From Bacteroidota bacterium (GTDB lineage: Bacteria > Bacteroidota > Bacteroidia > Chitinophagales > Chitinophagaceae), in contig JAFDYC010000095.1 of NCBI GenBank assembly GCA_018267625.1, positions 1 through 59,593 on the forward strand: 59,593 nt of DNA, in the 5' to 3' direction. The position numbers and the translations under genes are program-made. The notes beneath the pieces were generated by a model that was given only the letters and a program-made list of their open reading frames with translations, had not been told where the DNA came from and made no database searches. Positions 25,559 through 35,039 of this stretch are shown in pieces (within the stretch, counting starts at the first letter, position 1; each line of letters starts with the position of its first letter).

Positions 25559-26815
25559 ATGGAAAAAAACGCTACAAGCCATCAGGATATTGACGTGCTA
25601 ATCATTGGAGCCGGCCCTGCCGGAACCATTGCTGCCGGCATCATGCAGCAACAAGGACTCAAGGCGCTCATCGTGGAAAAGCAACTGTTCCCCCGTTTTC
25701 AAATTGGCGAAAGCCTGCTGCCCCGCTGCATGGAAGCCTTGGATGAAGCAGGCTTTTTAGATCAAGTCAAAGACTGCCATTTCCAGGATAAGAACGGCGC
25801 CAAATTCGTGTGGGGCGATCAGCTTTGCGATTTCAGTTTCGACAACCAACACACCAAAGGCTGGAGCTGGACCTGGCAGGTGAAACGCGCCGACTTCGAT
25901 AAAAAACTGGCGGATTGTTGTAGCGCCCGCGGCATTGAAGTGCTTTATGAGGCTGAAGTGATTGCCGTAAACATCCAGGAAGATGGCAGCTCCCACACCA
26001 CGATTAAACTCAAGGACGGCAGCCTGGAAAACATTCAGGCACGCTTCATCCTGGATGCTTCAGGCTATGGCCGCGTCCTGCCCACACTCTTCGGCCTCAA
26101 CAAACCCAGCACCCAGCATACACGCCGCGCATTGTTTGCGCACATACAAGACCCGCACCGCCTCGAAGTGACAGAACCGGACCGTATCATCATCATTGTC
26201 CACAACCCGGACACCTGGATTTGGGTCATCCCCTTTTCGGACGGCACCACTTCAGTAGGCTATGTGGGCAGCCCTGAATTTTTCGAGGCTTATCCCGGCA
26301 CAAAAACGGAACAATTTTTAGCGATGCTTCGTGCGGAACCTTCAATGGCCATCCGGTTCCGTGAGCCGGAAATGGTGTGGCCGGAGCCGCGTGTACTGCA
26401 AGGCTGGAGTACCAGCACGGACAAGTTTTATGGGAAAGGCTATGTGCTCACCGGCAATGTGACTGAATTCCTGGATCCCGTTTTTTCTTCGGGCGTCACC
26501 CTGGCCAGTGTTTCTTCACAGCGGGCTGCACATCTTGTCGCCCGGCATCTGAAAGGCGAACAAGTGGACTGGGAAGAAGACTACCAACATTTCATGGAGA
26601 CCGGCGTAGAGGTGTTCCGGGTCTTCGTAGATACCTGGTATGACGGCACCCTCTTCAAGATTTTCTTCTCGCCCCAGCGCGACCAAAAATTGATGAACCA
26701 AATATGCTCGGTGCTGGCGGGTTATGTGTGGGATGCTACCAATCCCTTCGTGAAAAACTCGGAGAAGACGGTACGGAACCTGGCGAAGTTTCTGGAAAGC
26801 CACACGATTTCGTAG
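25559..26815 (+). CDS. Flavin-dependent halogenase-like FAD oxidoreductase
   Basis: A 418-residue flavoprotein with FAD-binding VLIIGAGPAGTIAAG (residues 13-27). It has three features of flavin-dependent halogenases: WIWVIP (the W-x-W-x-I-P motif, about 219-224), FLDPVFSSG (F-x2-P-x2-S-x-G, about 304-312) and a Lys at residue 78 (QDKNGAKFVWG), where PrnA and RebH carry their catalytic Lys79. It also matches the wider geranylgeranyl reductase/tryptophan halogenase family. It would need reduced flavin from a partner reductase, not seen nearby. No biosynthetic cluster surrounds it, so the substrate is unknown. A shared terminator follows at 26841-26876. Confidence 0.82.
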   Translation: MEKNATSHQDIDVLIIGAGPAGTIAAGIMQQQGLKALIVEKQLFPRFQIGESLLPRCMEALDEAGFLDQVKDCHFQDKNGAKFVWGDQLCDFSFDNQHTKGWSWTWQVKRADFDKKLADCCSARGIEVLYEAEVIAVNIQEDGSSHTTIKLKDGSLENIQARFILDASGYGRVLPTLFGLNKPSTQHTRRALFAHIQDPHRLEVTEPDRIIIIVHNPDTWIWVIPFSDGTTSVGYVGSPEFFEAYPGTKTEQFLAMLRAEPSMAIRFREPEMVWPEPRVLQGWSTSTDKFYGKGYVLTGNVTEFLDPVFSSGVTLASVSSQRAAHLVARHLKGEQVDWEEDYQHFMETGVEVFRVFVDTWYDGTLFKIFFSPQRDQKLMNQICSVLAGYVWDATNPFVKNSEKTVRNLAKFLESHTIS

Positions 26816-26840
26816 TTCGCTCTTTTACCTTTCTAAAACC

Positions 26841-26876
26841 AAGAAGCCGCCTCATTATTATGGGACGGCTTCTTTT
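26841..26876. terminator. Bidirectional intrinsic terminator
   Basis: AAGAAGCCGC ... CGGCTTCTTTT forms a strong stem between two convergent genes, with T runs usable on the plus strand and A runs upstream for the minus strand. Confidence 0.75.
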
Positions 26877-26900
26877 AGATACCAGGAATACCCGCTATTT

Positions 26901-28931
26901 CTATTGTTTCATCAGGCGGATACGGCTTGTACTTGCATCAGGTGCAATCACTTCCAATAAATAGCAGCCAGGAGCTAATGATTCAATGGAGCATGTTTGC
27001 CCATTGGCTACATGATACCATTCCAAAATCGTCTTACCTGCCATCGAGTTTACCCGGGCGATACTACCGCTGGTGATACCATCCAGGCGAATGCTGTTGT
27101 TAGCCGGATTTGGATATACCTGTACGTTGCCTGGAACAGAGCAATTGCTTTCTACGCGCAGGGTGTTGCTGAAGTCAAAGCTCCCATCCTGATTCATGAG
27201 TTTGAGGCGAATGAAAGTCACAGGTTCAGGTAGCGAAACGGAAAGGCTGTAGTTGTGCTTGCCCTCTTTGTTTGTTGCGGCAACGAAGGCTAGTGAGGAA
27301 TACGAAGCACCATCCTGACTTTGCTGCAATTCATAGCCCAATGCCTGGAGCTCATAAGCGACGCTCCAACTGATTGATGCCTTGCAATGTTGTGTCTCTG
27401 CCTCGAAGCTGAGTAGCGAAATGGGCAAGGGAGATACGGACTGTATGGAATAGTTTACTGAGCTGGATGCCACACCGGCTGCATCCACGAGGCTATAACT
27501 GAAGCCCAGGGAGGTACCGGAAGTGTTCCCTTGCCCTTGTTCACCATGAATCCGAAGATTGCTCAGCGTGAAATTGCTGATTGCCTGGTTGGCTGAAACA
27601 GGCTGCCAGGTGCTGCCATCAAAATAGTAGAGCAGAGTGTTGGATTTGATACTGTTTATTTTGAATTTCTTACCTGTCGTGCAGGAAGAAGTGCTGGAAC
27701 AATCTTCCGCATCGGTGCCCGACAGAGACCGGGGGTTGGAACCATTTAGCGAGGTACTGCTGGCTAAAATGCTATAGCTCGGATTGCCGGAGATGGTGAT
27801 ACTGGCATCCTTCGTGAAGGCATTGTTGGGGGTTGTAAATGTCTTGGCATCTGCCACCGGGATCTGTTCAATACCAAAATTGATATTGCTTTTATCGCCG
27901 GTTACTGTTCCCAGGTCATTGACCAAATTCACTGTGTTTTGGTTTGCAGAAATGGTGCTGCCATCGTAAGTGCTGACACCGGTGTATCCAGATGCCAATG
28001 CAGGGGTGATACTACTCCATGCGCTGCCATCAGCAGGTTTTGAAGCCAACGATGCAATTCGTATTTCGTAGCTATTGCCGTTTGGAACACTACTGAAAGA
28101 ATAAAGGCCCGTGCCCGAAGCCACTCCTACGGACGATAGAATGGTATTCGAACCCGAATAGGTATTCGTTTTTTGAACCAGCATGGCATAAAGTGTCTGC
28201 CCGGAAGAAGCAGCATTACTATTTGATTCTCCAGCATCCTGAGTGCCATTACCGTTGTCATCATTCCAGACCTCCCCACTCACAGTAATAGGAGATGCCG
28301 GAGCAATAAAGGGTATGGTAATCGTACTTGTCGAACCAGCGTTGCTGCCCAGGTTCCCGTTGTCTATTACGGAATAGGAAAGCGTGACGGTCGTGTTTCC
28401 ACTGGCAGAGGGGTCAACGGCGATACTGCCCACTGTACTATACGCTGTCGTTACGGTTCCTGGCCAGGAGGTACAGGTTGATTGTGGCGGGCAGGTGCCT
28501 CCGTTGGTATAGATGACGCTGCCTACTTTGAGGTAATTGGCATTCGCGGGGAAGCTGGAGATAACAAGTGATTGCACGCTTCCGTCGGCATCTGTTCCCG
28601 TGAAGCCGGAAACAGGAATCGTATAGTAGTTGTAGCCCTCCGGGTTGGGCTGATTGCCGAAAGTGTAGTTACTCGTCGTGGGGGCCAGCTCGAGGCCCAG
28701 ATTGGCATTTGCCACAGGCATTGAGCCCAATGTAACGCGAAGCTTCCCGTCAACTTGACCATCCTGACCAGTCCCGGAGCCCAGATTTTCACCCACTGAT
28801 TTCAACGTCTCACCACTTAGGGAAGGATACGTGGCGGCTGTAACGGTCGTACCTGGTGTGGCAGTATTACTTGATGAAGATGTTGTACTCACCCGGGTCT
28901 TGACGTCCGAAAGTGAAGCTGCCGCCCGCAC
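26901..28931 (-). pseudogene. C-terminal part of a frameshifted secreted protein (type IX sorting tail)
   Basis: This 3' frame holds SdrD-B-like repeats (GEVWNDDNGNGTQDAGES) and other beta-rich segments, and ends with a type A T9SS sorting domain: VQVYPNPANNSIRLDG ... GCYLLEVIAPD ... RIRLMKQ. It has no signal peptide of its own, and its only upstream start candidates lie inside the overlapping upstream frame. Read together with the frame starting at 30648 it makes one protein with a signal peptide at one end and a sorting tail at the other. I judge the two to be one gene split by a +1 (or -2) shift near 28867-28905. A sequencing error is as likely as a true mutation. Confidence 0.7.
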
Positions 28932-30648
28932 TGATGGGCACAGTATTCAGCACAGTGTTCGTTGAAGCATTCGTAATCACGACATAAACACCACTAGTAG
29001 TACCAGCAGCAAATTGCCCCGTGACCGTACCGGTATTACCCGCAGCACTGGCATCAATGGTATTGTTGTTCAGTCCATCTATATCATGAAATACATTGCC
29101 CGAGATCGCTACACAATTCAGGTTAGCAGTAAACGGAGCATCTGGGCTCATGAATGATGTGTTTAGGATGTTCACCGTAAACTTCCGTTCGCCATTGGTA
29201 GGTGAGGTTTTGCTGTTGTTATACCGAAGGGCATCCAATAATGTCTCCGCTTGAGCTTGTGTGAATGTGCTGCCATTAGTGAATGCTATGGTATTGGTAG
29301 AGCCCGATACCGTTTTCGTAATCGTGTAAGACACGCCGCCTACCGTAACGCTACTACTTCCATTGCTGGCGAAGTTTAGGGAATGCGTTCCTGTACCCGA
29401 TGAATAACCATTAATAAGCAGCTCTTCGTTCGAACCATCGGGCAGGTTGCTACTACTATTATTATAGCTGATGCGCAACTCACTCAGGTTCGTTCCTGAA
29501 GCAGAATTTGTCTGCCCGGAAGCCGTGAATGAGAGTGCACTGGAACAGCCTGTGCCCCCATTTCCCAAACCAGATACAGATGTATTGAGGTCTAATGTGG
29601 GTGGGGTAGTGGCAACTGATGAACTAAAGGTTGGCCCGACGCTAAAATCAATGAAAAAATAGGCAGAGCCCGAAGCCCCGGCACCCACAATGAAAGTGAA
29701 ATTGCTAACCGCATCATAACTCAGCCGTATGCGGGTATTATCATCCAGAATGTTGGTCGTATTCGCACTGGTACTCGAAGCAAATTGGGTTAGTCCGGTA
29801 GTGCTGTTATAAGTCGGAGTGCTTATCGTTGTACCGGAGCCTAATTCACTCGAAGAGAAACCGATAAATTCATTGTACTGATTCGATCCGGAATTTCCGT
29901 TTCCGTCAATATCATATGTGTTTGCCTTCACGTGCTGAAGGGCCACATTAGTGCCTGCGTAGGTGCTGTTGTTGTATGTACCCCCCATAATAAACTGAAA
30001 GCTGAAACGAATGCTTCCTGCAGCGCTAAAGGATATCTGTGGTGAAAAGAATGAATCCGAATTATTAGAATAACCACTCCCCGAAGCTGCATTTTGATCA
30101 TAGGCCTTCCAACTGCTCACATTGGTGACTGCAACCGTCTTGACAATGCAATCAATAGCCTGCCCTCCTATGACCGCTACACTGTCATAAAGCGCTATGT
30201 CCCCCACAGATTGACCATTTCCCACTTTGAATGTCCTATGTGCATCCAGAAAAGATACCCTTGCATTGTTGTTGTCGAAGGTGGTGCTGGTCACCGTAAT
30301 AACGACTGGGAACGTGGTACTTCCACTTGCATTGGTGGCAGTGACTACGTAGCTTTTCTGCGTGGCTGCTGTGGTAGGTATTCCTGTTATGGCGCCTGTA
30401 GAAGTATTCAAACTGATACCTGATGGTAGTGCAGGAGAAACACTATAACTGCTTACTGCACCCGACACAGTGGGTGCCAAATACACGTTGCTTTCATTAG
30501 CAATAAATGCATTAGGACTTGGGTAGGAAAGTGAGGTAGGTGCCTGGGCCTGCACACTAATTTGGAGTGAGATGGCCACCAGAATGAGGAAAGCTAACCT
30601 GAATCCATCCGCCAGTCTGGAAAATTTAATAGTAATTGTTTTTTGCAT
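28867..30648 (-). CDS. N-terminal part of a frameshifted secreted Ig/SdrD-like protein
   Basis: A 593-residue frame with a signal peptide (basic start MQKTITIKFSRLADGFRL, cleavage near VQAQA), then a putative Ig domain of the 'cadherin-like He_PIG' type (LPSGISLNTSTGAITGIP, about residues 73-90), a central beta-rich region, and an SdrD-B-like start (GNVFHDIDGLNNNTID). It ends abruptly in SFTFGRQDPGEYNIFIK, in the middle of such a domain. The continuation is in the +1 frame and carries the T9SS sorting tail. As it stands, the product would be exported to the periplasm but not secreted by T9SS. The 293-bp upstream gap to ubiE is AT-rich with no further gene. Confidence 0.75.
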   Translation of the reverse strand: MQKTITIKFSRLADGFRLAFLILVAISLQISVQAQAPTSLSYPSPNAFIANESNVYLAPTVSGAVSSYSVSPALPSGISLNTSTGAITGIPTTAATQKSYVVTATNASGSTTFPVVITVTSTTFDNNNARVSFLDAHRTFKVGNGQSVGDIALYDSVAVIGGQAIDCIVKTVAVTNVSSWKAYDQNAASGSGYSNNSDSFFSPQISFSAAGSIRFSFQFIMGGTYNNSTYAGTNVALQHVKANTYDIDGNGNSGSNQYNEFIGFSSSELGSGTTISTPTYNSTTGLTQFASSTSANTTNILDDNTRIRLSYDAVSNFTFIVGAGASGSAYFFIDFSVGPTFSSSVATTPPTLDLNTSVSGLGNGGTGCSSALSFTASGQTNSASGTNLSELRISYNNSSSNLPDGSNEELLINGYSSGTGTHSLNFASNGSSSVTVGGVSYTITKTVSGSTNTIAFTNGSTFTQAQAETLLDALRYNNSKTSPTNGERKFTVNILNTSFMSPDAPFTANLNCVAISGNVFHDIDGLNNNTIDASAAGNTGTVTGQFAAGTTSGVYVVITNASTNTVLNTVPISAGGSFTFGRQDPGEYNIFIK

Positions 30649-30941
30649 GAGTTATATTAATGTTTATTTTTTGCGTATGTATTATTCTTTTAATTTAAAA
30701 TAATAGCTTGTATGGTCGCAAATTTGTCACGAATTCCCGTTTTATGTTGAGAATTACCTGTTAACAACCCATTCTTTTGCAATTGACTAACGAACCTAAA
30801 TCAGCACTGAACTCAAGAATTGAATTTGCGGCATTGCAAATCAAATTTTTATGCGCATTTAGGAAATGGCATTTGTGATATCAATAATACTTAAGATTAT
30901 AGGAGGACCCCTATTAGCAATAGTTCGGAAAATACGATCAG

Positions 30942-31682
30942 CTACTTCACGGCCACATACAGTGTCGTAATCCCAAAACTCAACGGCTTTGCTTTGGCTT
31001 GCGAAAAACCGCAACGATTCAGGATTTCTAAAAAGGCTTCCCCTTCCGGGAAGGCAGCTACCGATTCCGGCAGATAGGTGTATGCCTTACTGTGCCGCGA
31101 AACCATGCGCCCCACAAAGGGCAGGATAAAGCGGAAATAAAAGCGATAGAGCTGTGAAAAAGGAAAAGCCTTAGGCTTCGAAAACTCCAGTATGGCCAGT
31201 CGTCCGCCGGGCCGCATCACGCGACACATCTCTTGCAAGCCTGCTTCCAGGTGTTCAAAATTCCGTACGCCATACGCACAGATGACCGCATCGAAGGCCT
31301 TTTCAGCAAAGGGCAATTGTTCACTGTCTGCCTGAAGCAGGACGACCCGTTCCGAAAGCCCGAACTCCGCCATCTTCTTCCGGCCTATTTCCAGCATGCC
31401 TGCGGAAATATCCACCCCGGTGATGTTAGCCTGCGGAAAACGTTTTGAAGCGGCTACGGCTAGGTCACCGGTTCCGGTAGCTACGTCCAGTATCTGACGA
31501 GGCTCTGCCGCTACTATGCTACGAATCGCTTTTCTGCGCCAGCGTTTATCAATGCCTAAAGAGAGCAGATGATTGAGTAGATCGTAGCGCGGGGCAATGC
31601 CATCAAACATGCCGGCCACCTGTTCCTTCTTGCTTAGTTTTGAAGCCGCATCGGGCACGACCTGCGTTGGCTTTCCATCCAT
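30942..31682 (-). CDS. ubiE: Demethylmenaquinone methyltransferase (UbiE/MenG)
   Basis: A 246-residue SAM-dependent C-methyltransferase for the last step of menaquinone synthesis. It has 'VAGMFDGIAPRYDLLNHLLSLGIDKRWR' (family signature, about residues 22-49), motif I ILDVATGTGDLAVAA (about 63-77), 'VICAYGVRNFEHLEAGLQEMCRVMRPGG' and a closing 'GGITTLYVAVK'-type end. Length is normal. It is divergent from yihA across 58 bp; the minus strand there has TACCTTCA, a weak -7-like element. Confidence 0.95.
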   Translation of the reverse strand: MDGKPTQVVPDAASKLSKKEQVAGMFDGIAPRYDLLNHLLSLGIDKRWRRKAIRSIVAAEPRQILDVATGTGDLAVAASKRFPQANITGVDISAGMLEIGRKKMAEFGLSERVVLLQADSEQLPFAEKAFDAVICAYGVRNFEHLEAGLQEMCRVMRPGGRLAILEFSKPKAFPFSQLYRFYFRFILPFVGRMVSRHSKAYTYLPESVAAFPEGEAFLEILNRCGFSQAKAKPLSFGITTLYVAVK

Positions 31683-31740
31683 GATTCGGGCGTGAAGGTA
31701 CGCGCAGCAGCAGGCGCTCAGAAAGCACGAACGCTACCTC

Positions 31741-32376
31741 ATGGACATCCGCTCCGCACAATTCCTCATTTCTTCCGTAAAACCCGCAGGCTGCCCCAAG
31801 GCCGACCGTCCGGAATATGCCTTTATCGGCCGCAGTAATGTAGGCAAGTCCTCGCTCATCAATATGCTGACGGGCCAGAAAAACCTCGCAAAGGTCAGCG
31901 GCACTCCGGGCAAGACGACCCTCATCAACCATTTCAGCATCCGCAGCGCTAATGCTGCCGGAAAAATTACCGATTGGTACCTCGTGGACCTGCCCGGCTA
32001 TGGCTATGCCAAACGTTCCCAAAGCCAGCGTTCGGAATGGGAACGTATGATTGCCGCCTACCTCAATGAGCGTGAAAGCTTGATTACCCTTTTTGTACTT
32101 ATTGATAGCCGCCACAACCCACAAGCTGCGGACATCGCCTTTCTCGAAAAACTAGGTGAATGGGAAGTGCCTTTCAACCTCGTGTTCACCAAAGCCGATA
32201 AAAGCACCCAGCGCGAAGTGTCGGCCCACGTACGGCAATTCGTCAACCGTATGAAAGAAGATTGGGAATTTATCCCCCGAAACTTCATCACCAGCACGAT
32301 TAAAGGAATGGGGCGCCGCGAGTTGCTCGCTTATATCGAAAGCCTCAATGCCAGCCTCCGGGATTCAGAAGCCTAA
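31741..32376 (+). CDS. yihA: Ribosome-biogenesis GTPase YihA/EngB (YsxC)
   Basis: A 211-residue TRAFAC-class GTPase needed for large-subunit assembly. G1 is GRSNVGKS (residues 30-37), G3 is DLPGYG, G4 is TKADK and G5 is TSTIKGMG. These, with the 'SGTPGKTTLINHF' switch I, are diagnostic. It is cytosolic and normally essential. Its end overlaps the convergent GH3 gene by 4 bp. Confidence 0.96.
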   Translation: MDIRSAQFLISSVKPAGCPKADRPEYAFIGRSNVGKSSLINMLTGQKNLAKVSGTPGKTTLINHFSIRSANAAGKITDWYLVDLPGYGYAKRSQSQRSEWERMIAAYLNERESLITLFVLIDSRHNPQAADIAFLEKLGEWEVPFNLVFTKADKSTQREVSAHVRQFVNRMKEDWEFIPRNFITSTIKGMGRRELLAYIESLNASLRDSEA

Positions 32377-33884
32377 GCAGCATATTTCAGCATTTCTTCC
32401 AGCCACTTTCGCTCATTGGAAAGCCGGGGCACCTTGTGTTGCCCTCCTAATTTTCCCTTGTCCTTGAGCCAGCGGTTGAAGCCGCCGGGCGGCATACAAT
32501 GCACGATGGGCGGGCGCAGGGCAATGTCTTTATGTCGTTTGGCCTCATAGTCGGAATTGATGGCCTGGAGCTGCCGGTCTAAGCAGCCGACAAAGGCTTC
32601 CAAGGGCACGGGCAAATATTCGAACTCAATGAGCCATTCATGTGCGCCGTTGCTGGCACCAGTCATATACACGGGGGCCGCAGTATAATCATTGACCACC
32701 GCGCCGGTTTCTTTACAGGCAGCGGCAATGGCTGCATCTGAGTTGTCCACGATCACCTCTTCGCCGAAGGCGTTCATAAAATGCTTCAGCCGGCCACTCA
32801 CCCGTATGCGGAACGGATGCAATGAAGTGAACTGGATGGTGTCGCCCAGGATATAGCGCCACAGCCCTCCATTGGTTGAAATCACCAGGGCATAATTCTT
32901 TCCCAGCTCCACCTCTTTAAGACTAATTGTTTGCGGCTCTGCTTTCCCATACTCTTCCATCGGCATAAACTCATAGAAAATGCCATGAGCCAGCATGAGC
33001 AACATGCCTTCCGTGCGGGTGTTGTCCTGTGCGGCGAAAAAACCTTCAGAGGCATTATAGGTTTCGCGGTAGTGCATGCCCCGACCGGGAATGAATTGCT
33101 GAAACTGTTGCCGGTAGGGTGTGAAGCTGACTCCGCCATGGATATACAATTCCAGGTTGGGCCAGATCTTCCGCAGGTCTCGTGTGCCGGCCAGTTCAAA
33201 GATGCGTTTCACCAGCACGATAGTCCAGGTAGGTACGCCTGCAATGAAACTCACATTTTCCTGCATCGTAGCCCGCGCCATAGCTTCAATCTTCTCCTCC
33301 CATTCATTCATCAACGCTATGTCCAGCTTAGGTGTTCGCACCATCTGGGTGTAGATAGGCATATTCTGCAACATCACCGCCGACAAGTCGCCGAAGTAGG
33401 ATTGCTCGTTCAGTTGGTTCACCTGGTGCGAGCCGCCAATCACTAAGCATTTTCCGCTCATCAGCCTGCTGTCCGGAAACTCTCCGAAATGCAAGGCCAG
33501 CACATCCCGGGCACCTAAGTAATGGTTGTCCACCAAAGCCTCCCGGCTCACAGGGATAAACTTGCTTTTATCGCTTGTCGTCCCGCTGCTTTTCGCAAAC
33601 CAGGTAATGTCCGTATTCCAAAGGATATTCTGCTCCCCCTGCATAGTCCGCTCGATGTAGGGTTTCAGCACCTCATAGTCTGTCAGCGGGCAGGCTTTCT
33701 TAAAATCCTGAATCGTATTCACCGAGTCAAAATCATGCGCCTTCCCCCATTCTGTGTATTGAGCCGAGCCAATTAAGGAGTGAAATTCTTTGAGCTGACT
33801 ATCATACGGCGAACCAATAAAATTGTCAATCGCGCTTTGGCGAAGTCGCATAAAGCCTTTCAGTGCCGGAGAGAAAATACCCAT
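32373..33884 (-). CDS. GH3 family adenylating protein (paralog 2)
   Basis: A 503-residue GH3-family protein, related to but clearly diverged from the one at 166-1665. It has the ATP loop KSSGTTSDKSKFIPVS (near residue 97), 'STNGGLWRYILGDTIQFTSL', and 'NAFGEEVIVDNSDAA'. Start ATG 33884 (MGIFSPALKGFMRLRQ) matches the family N-terminus better than the in-frame start 42 bp upstream. The two paralogs both end in 'KLGGQ(N/H)KVPRLSN(D/E)R' shortly before the stop. The 261 bp between this gene and the CRISPR array hold one copy of the interspersed repeat and no gene. Confidence 0.87.
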   Translation of the reverse strand: MGIFSPALKGFMRLRQSAIDNFIGSPYDSQLKEFHSLIGSAQYTEWGKAHDFDSVNTIQDFKKACPLTDYEVLKPYIERTMQGEQNILWNTDITWFAKSSGTTSDKSKFIPVSREALVDNHYLGARDVLALHFGEFPDSRLMSGKCLVIGGSHQVNQLNEQSYFGDLSAVMLQNMPIYTQMVRTPKLDIALMNEWEEKIEAMARATMQENVSFIAGVPTWTIVLVKRIFELAGTRDLRKIWPNLELYIHGGVSFTPYRQQFQQFIPGRGMHYRETYNASEGFFAAQDNTRTEGMLLMLAHGIFYEFMPMEEYGKAEPQTISLKEVELGKNYALVISTNGGLWRYILGDTIQFTSLHPFRIRVSGRLKHFMNAFGEEVIVDNSDAAIAAACKETGAVVNDYTAAPVYMTGASNGAHEWLIEFEYLPVPLEAFVGCLDRQLQAINSDYEAKRHKDIALRPPIVHCMPPGGFNRWLKDKGKLGGQHKVPRLSNERKWLEEMLKYAA

Positions 33885-34035
33885 GTAGCGAAGAGTCCCG
33901 AAAGAGAGACCAAGCCTCCGTTGCAAGATACGGTTGGGGACGCTTTATGCAGCGGCCTGCCGCCTTGCTTTATTAGGTTGTGTGCGCTTGGGCAAAGTGA
34001 ATTTTTATTGGGTCAGCCAGAGGCTCACTATGAAG

Positions 34036-34096
34036 CATCCGTTGCGACGCTCCGTTCATCTGGATTTCGCTGTTCAGCTTTTTTTCAGGTCAATAC
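34036..34096 (+). repeat. Copy of the CGTTGCRTCGCAC interspersed repeat beside the CRISPR array
   Basis: CATCCGTTGCGACGC ... GGATTTCGCTG ... CAGCTTTT aligns, with gaps, to the arms at 6201-6353 and to 59415-59475. It lies 50 bp from the distal end of the CRISPR array. Confidence 0.45.
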
Positions 34097-34145
34097 ATCC
34101 CTCATCCCCGGCGCACCAGGCGGTAGGAGCTGAATTAGTATAAGC

Positions 34146-35039
34146 GTTGTCAAGACCCTTCAAAAACAGGGCTTCTACAACCCCGGAGCGACTGGATGCC
34201 TGTGCTGAACAGTTGTCAAGACCCTTCAAAAACAGGGCTTCTACAACGGTGCAAGTTGCACTGACGATACCACTTCAGTTGTCAAGACCCTTCAAAAACA
34301 GGGCTTCTACAACCGGCTCTTATGTACGCCATCCAGTACCTCAGTTGTCAAGACCCTTCAAAAACAGGGCTTCTACAACGGTTTGACGGAACTAACATGA
34401 AATGGAAGAGTTGTCAAGACCCTTCAAAAACAGGGCTTCTACAACTAAGGGGTGCGGGGTGTAAGGGGTGAGGGTTGTCAAGACCCTTCAAAAACAGGGC
34501 TTCTACAACATGGTAAATATTTGAAGTACGTCGTTTTGCGGTTGTCAAGACCCTTCAAAAACAGGGCTTCTACAACCAGATGCCCATATAACGTACCAAT
34601 GTGTTTTGTTGTCAAGACCCTTCAAAAACAGGGCTTCTACAACAGTGCAGCCATTGATTTGATTCAGGAGGTGGTTGTCAAGACCCTTCAAAAACAGGGC
34701 TTCTACAACTTTCACAGCCTTTTTATGTGTGGCGTGATGGTTGTCAAGACCCTTCAAAAACAGGGCTTCTACAACTGTAAGTTCTGCCATTACACATGGA
34801 ACCGAGTTGTCAAGACCCTTCAAAAACAGGGCTTCTACAACTCCGCAGCCAAAGCATTTGTATGAATTTCTGTTGTCAAGACCCTTCAAAAACAGGGCTT
34901 CTACAACGACGATATTTTTACTGACATTATGAATGACGTTGTCAAGACCCTTCAAAAACAGGGCTTCTACAACATGGGGCAGGCGAATATCACCGTAACC
35001 GTAGTTGTCAAGACCCTTCAAAAACAGGGCTTCTACAAC
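34146..35039 (-). CRISPR. Type VI-B CRISPR array: 14 repeats, 13 spacers
   Basis: Fourteen identical 36-bp repeats begin at 34146, 34212, 34278, 34344, 34410, 34474, 34541, 34608, 34674, 34740, 34806, 34872, 34938 and 35004. Spacers are 30 nt, except spacer 5 (28 nt) and spacers 6 and 7 (31 nt). On the minus strand the repeat begins GTTGTAGAAGCCCT and ends AGGGTCTTGACAAC. The ends pair (GTTGT/ACAAC) and an inner stem AAGCCCT / AGGGTCTT has a one-base bulge and the loop GTTTTTGA. This GTTG...CAAC layout with a U-rich loop is that of Cas13b repeats as I recall them, which sets the transcribed strand as minus: same as cas13b, array downstream. Mature crRNAs would have the repeat at the 3' end. 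Confidence 0.97.

Noticed and set aside
34146..35039. Transcription of the array from the plus strand, convergent with cas13b.
   Set aside because: The repeat fits the known VI-B layout (U-rich loop, then AGGG, ending in ACAAC) only on the minus strand, and array-last order on the same strand as cas13b is the usual arrangement. It is not formally excluded.
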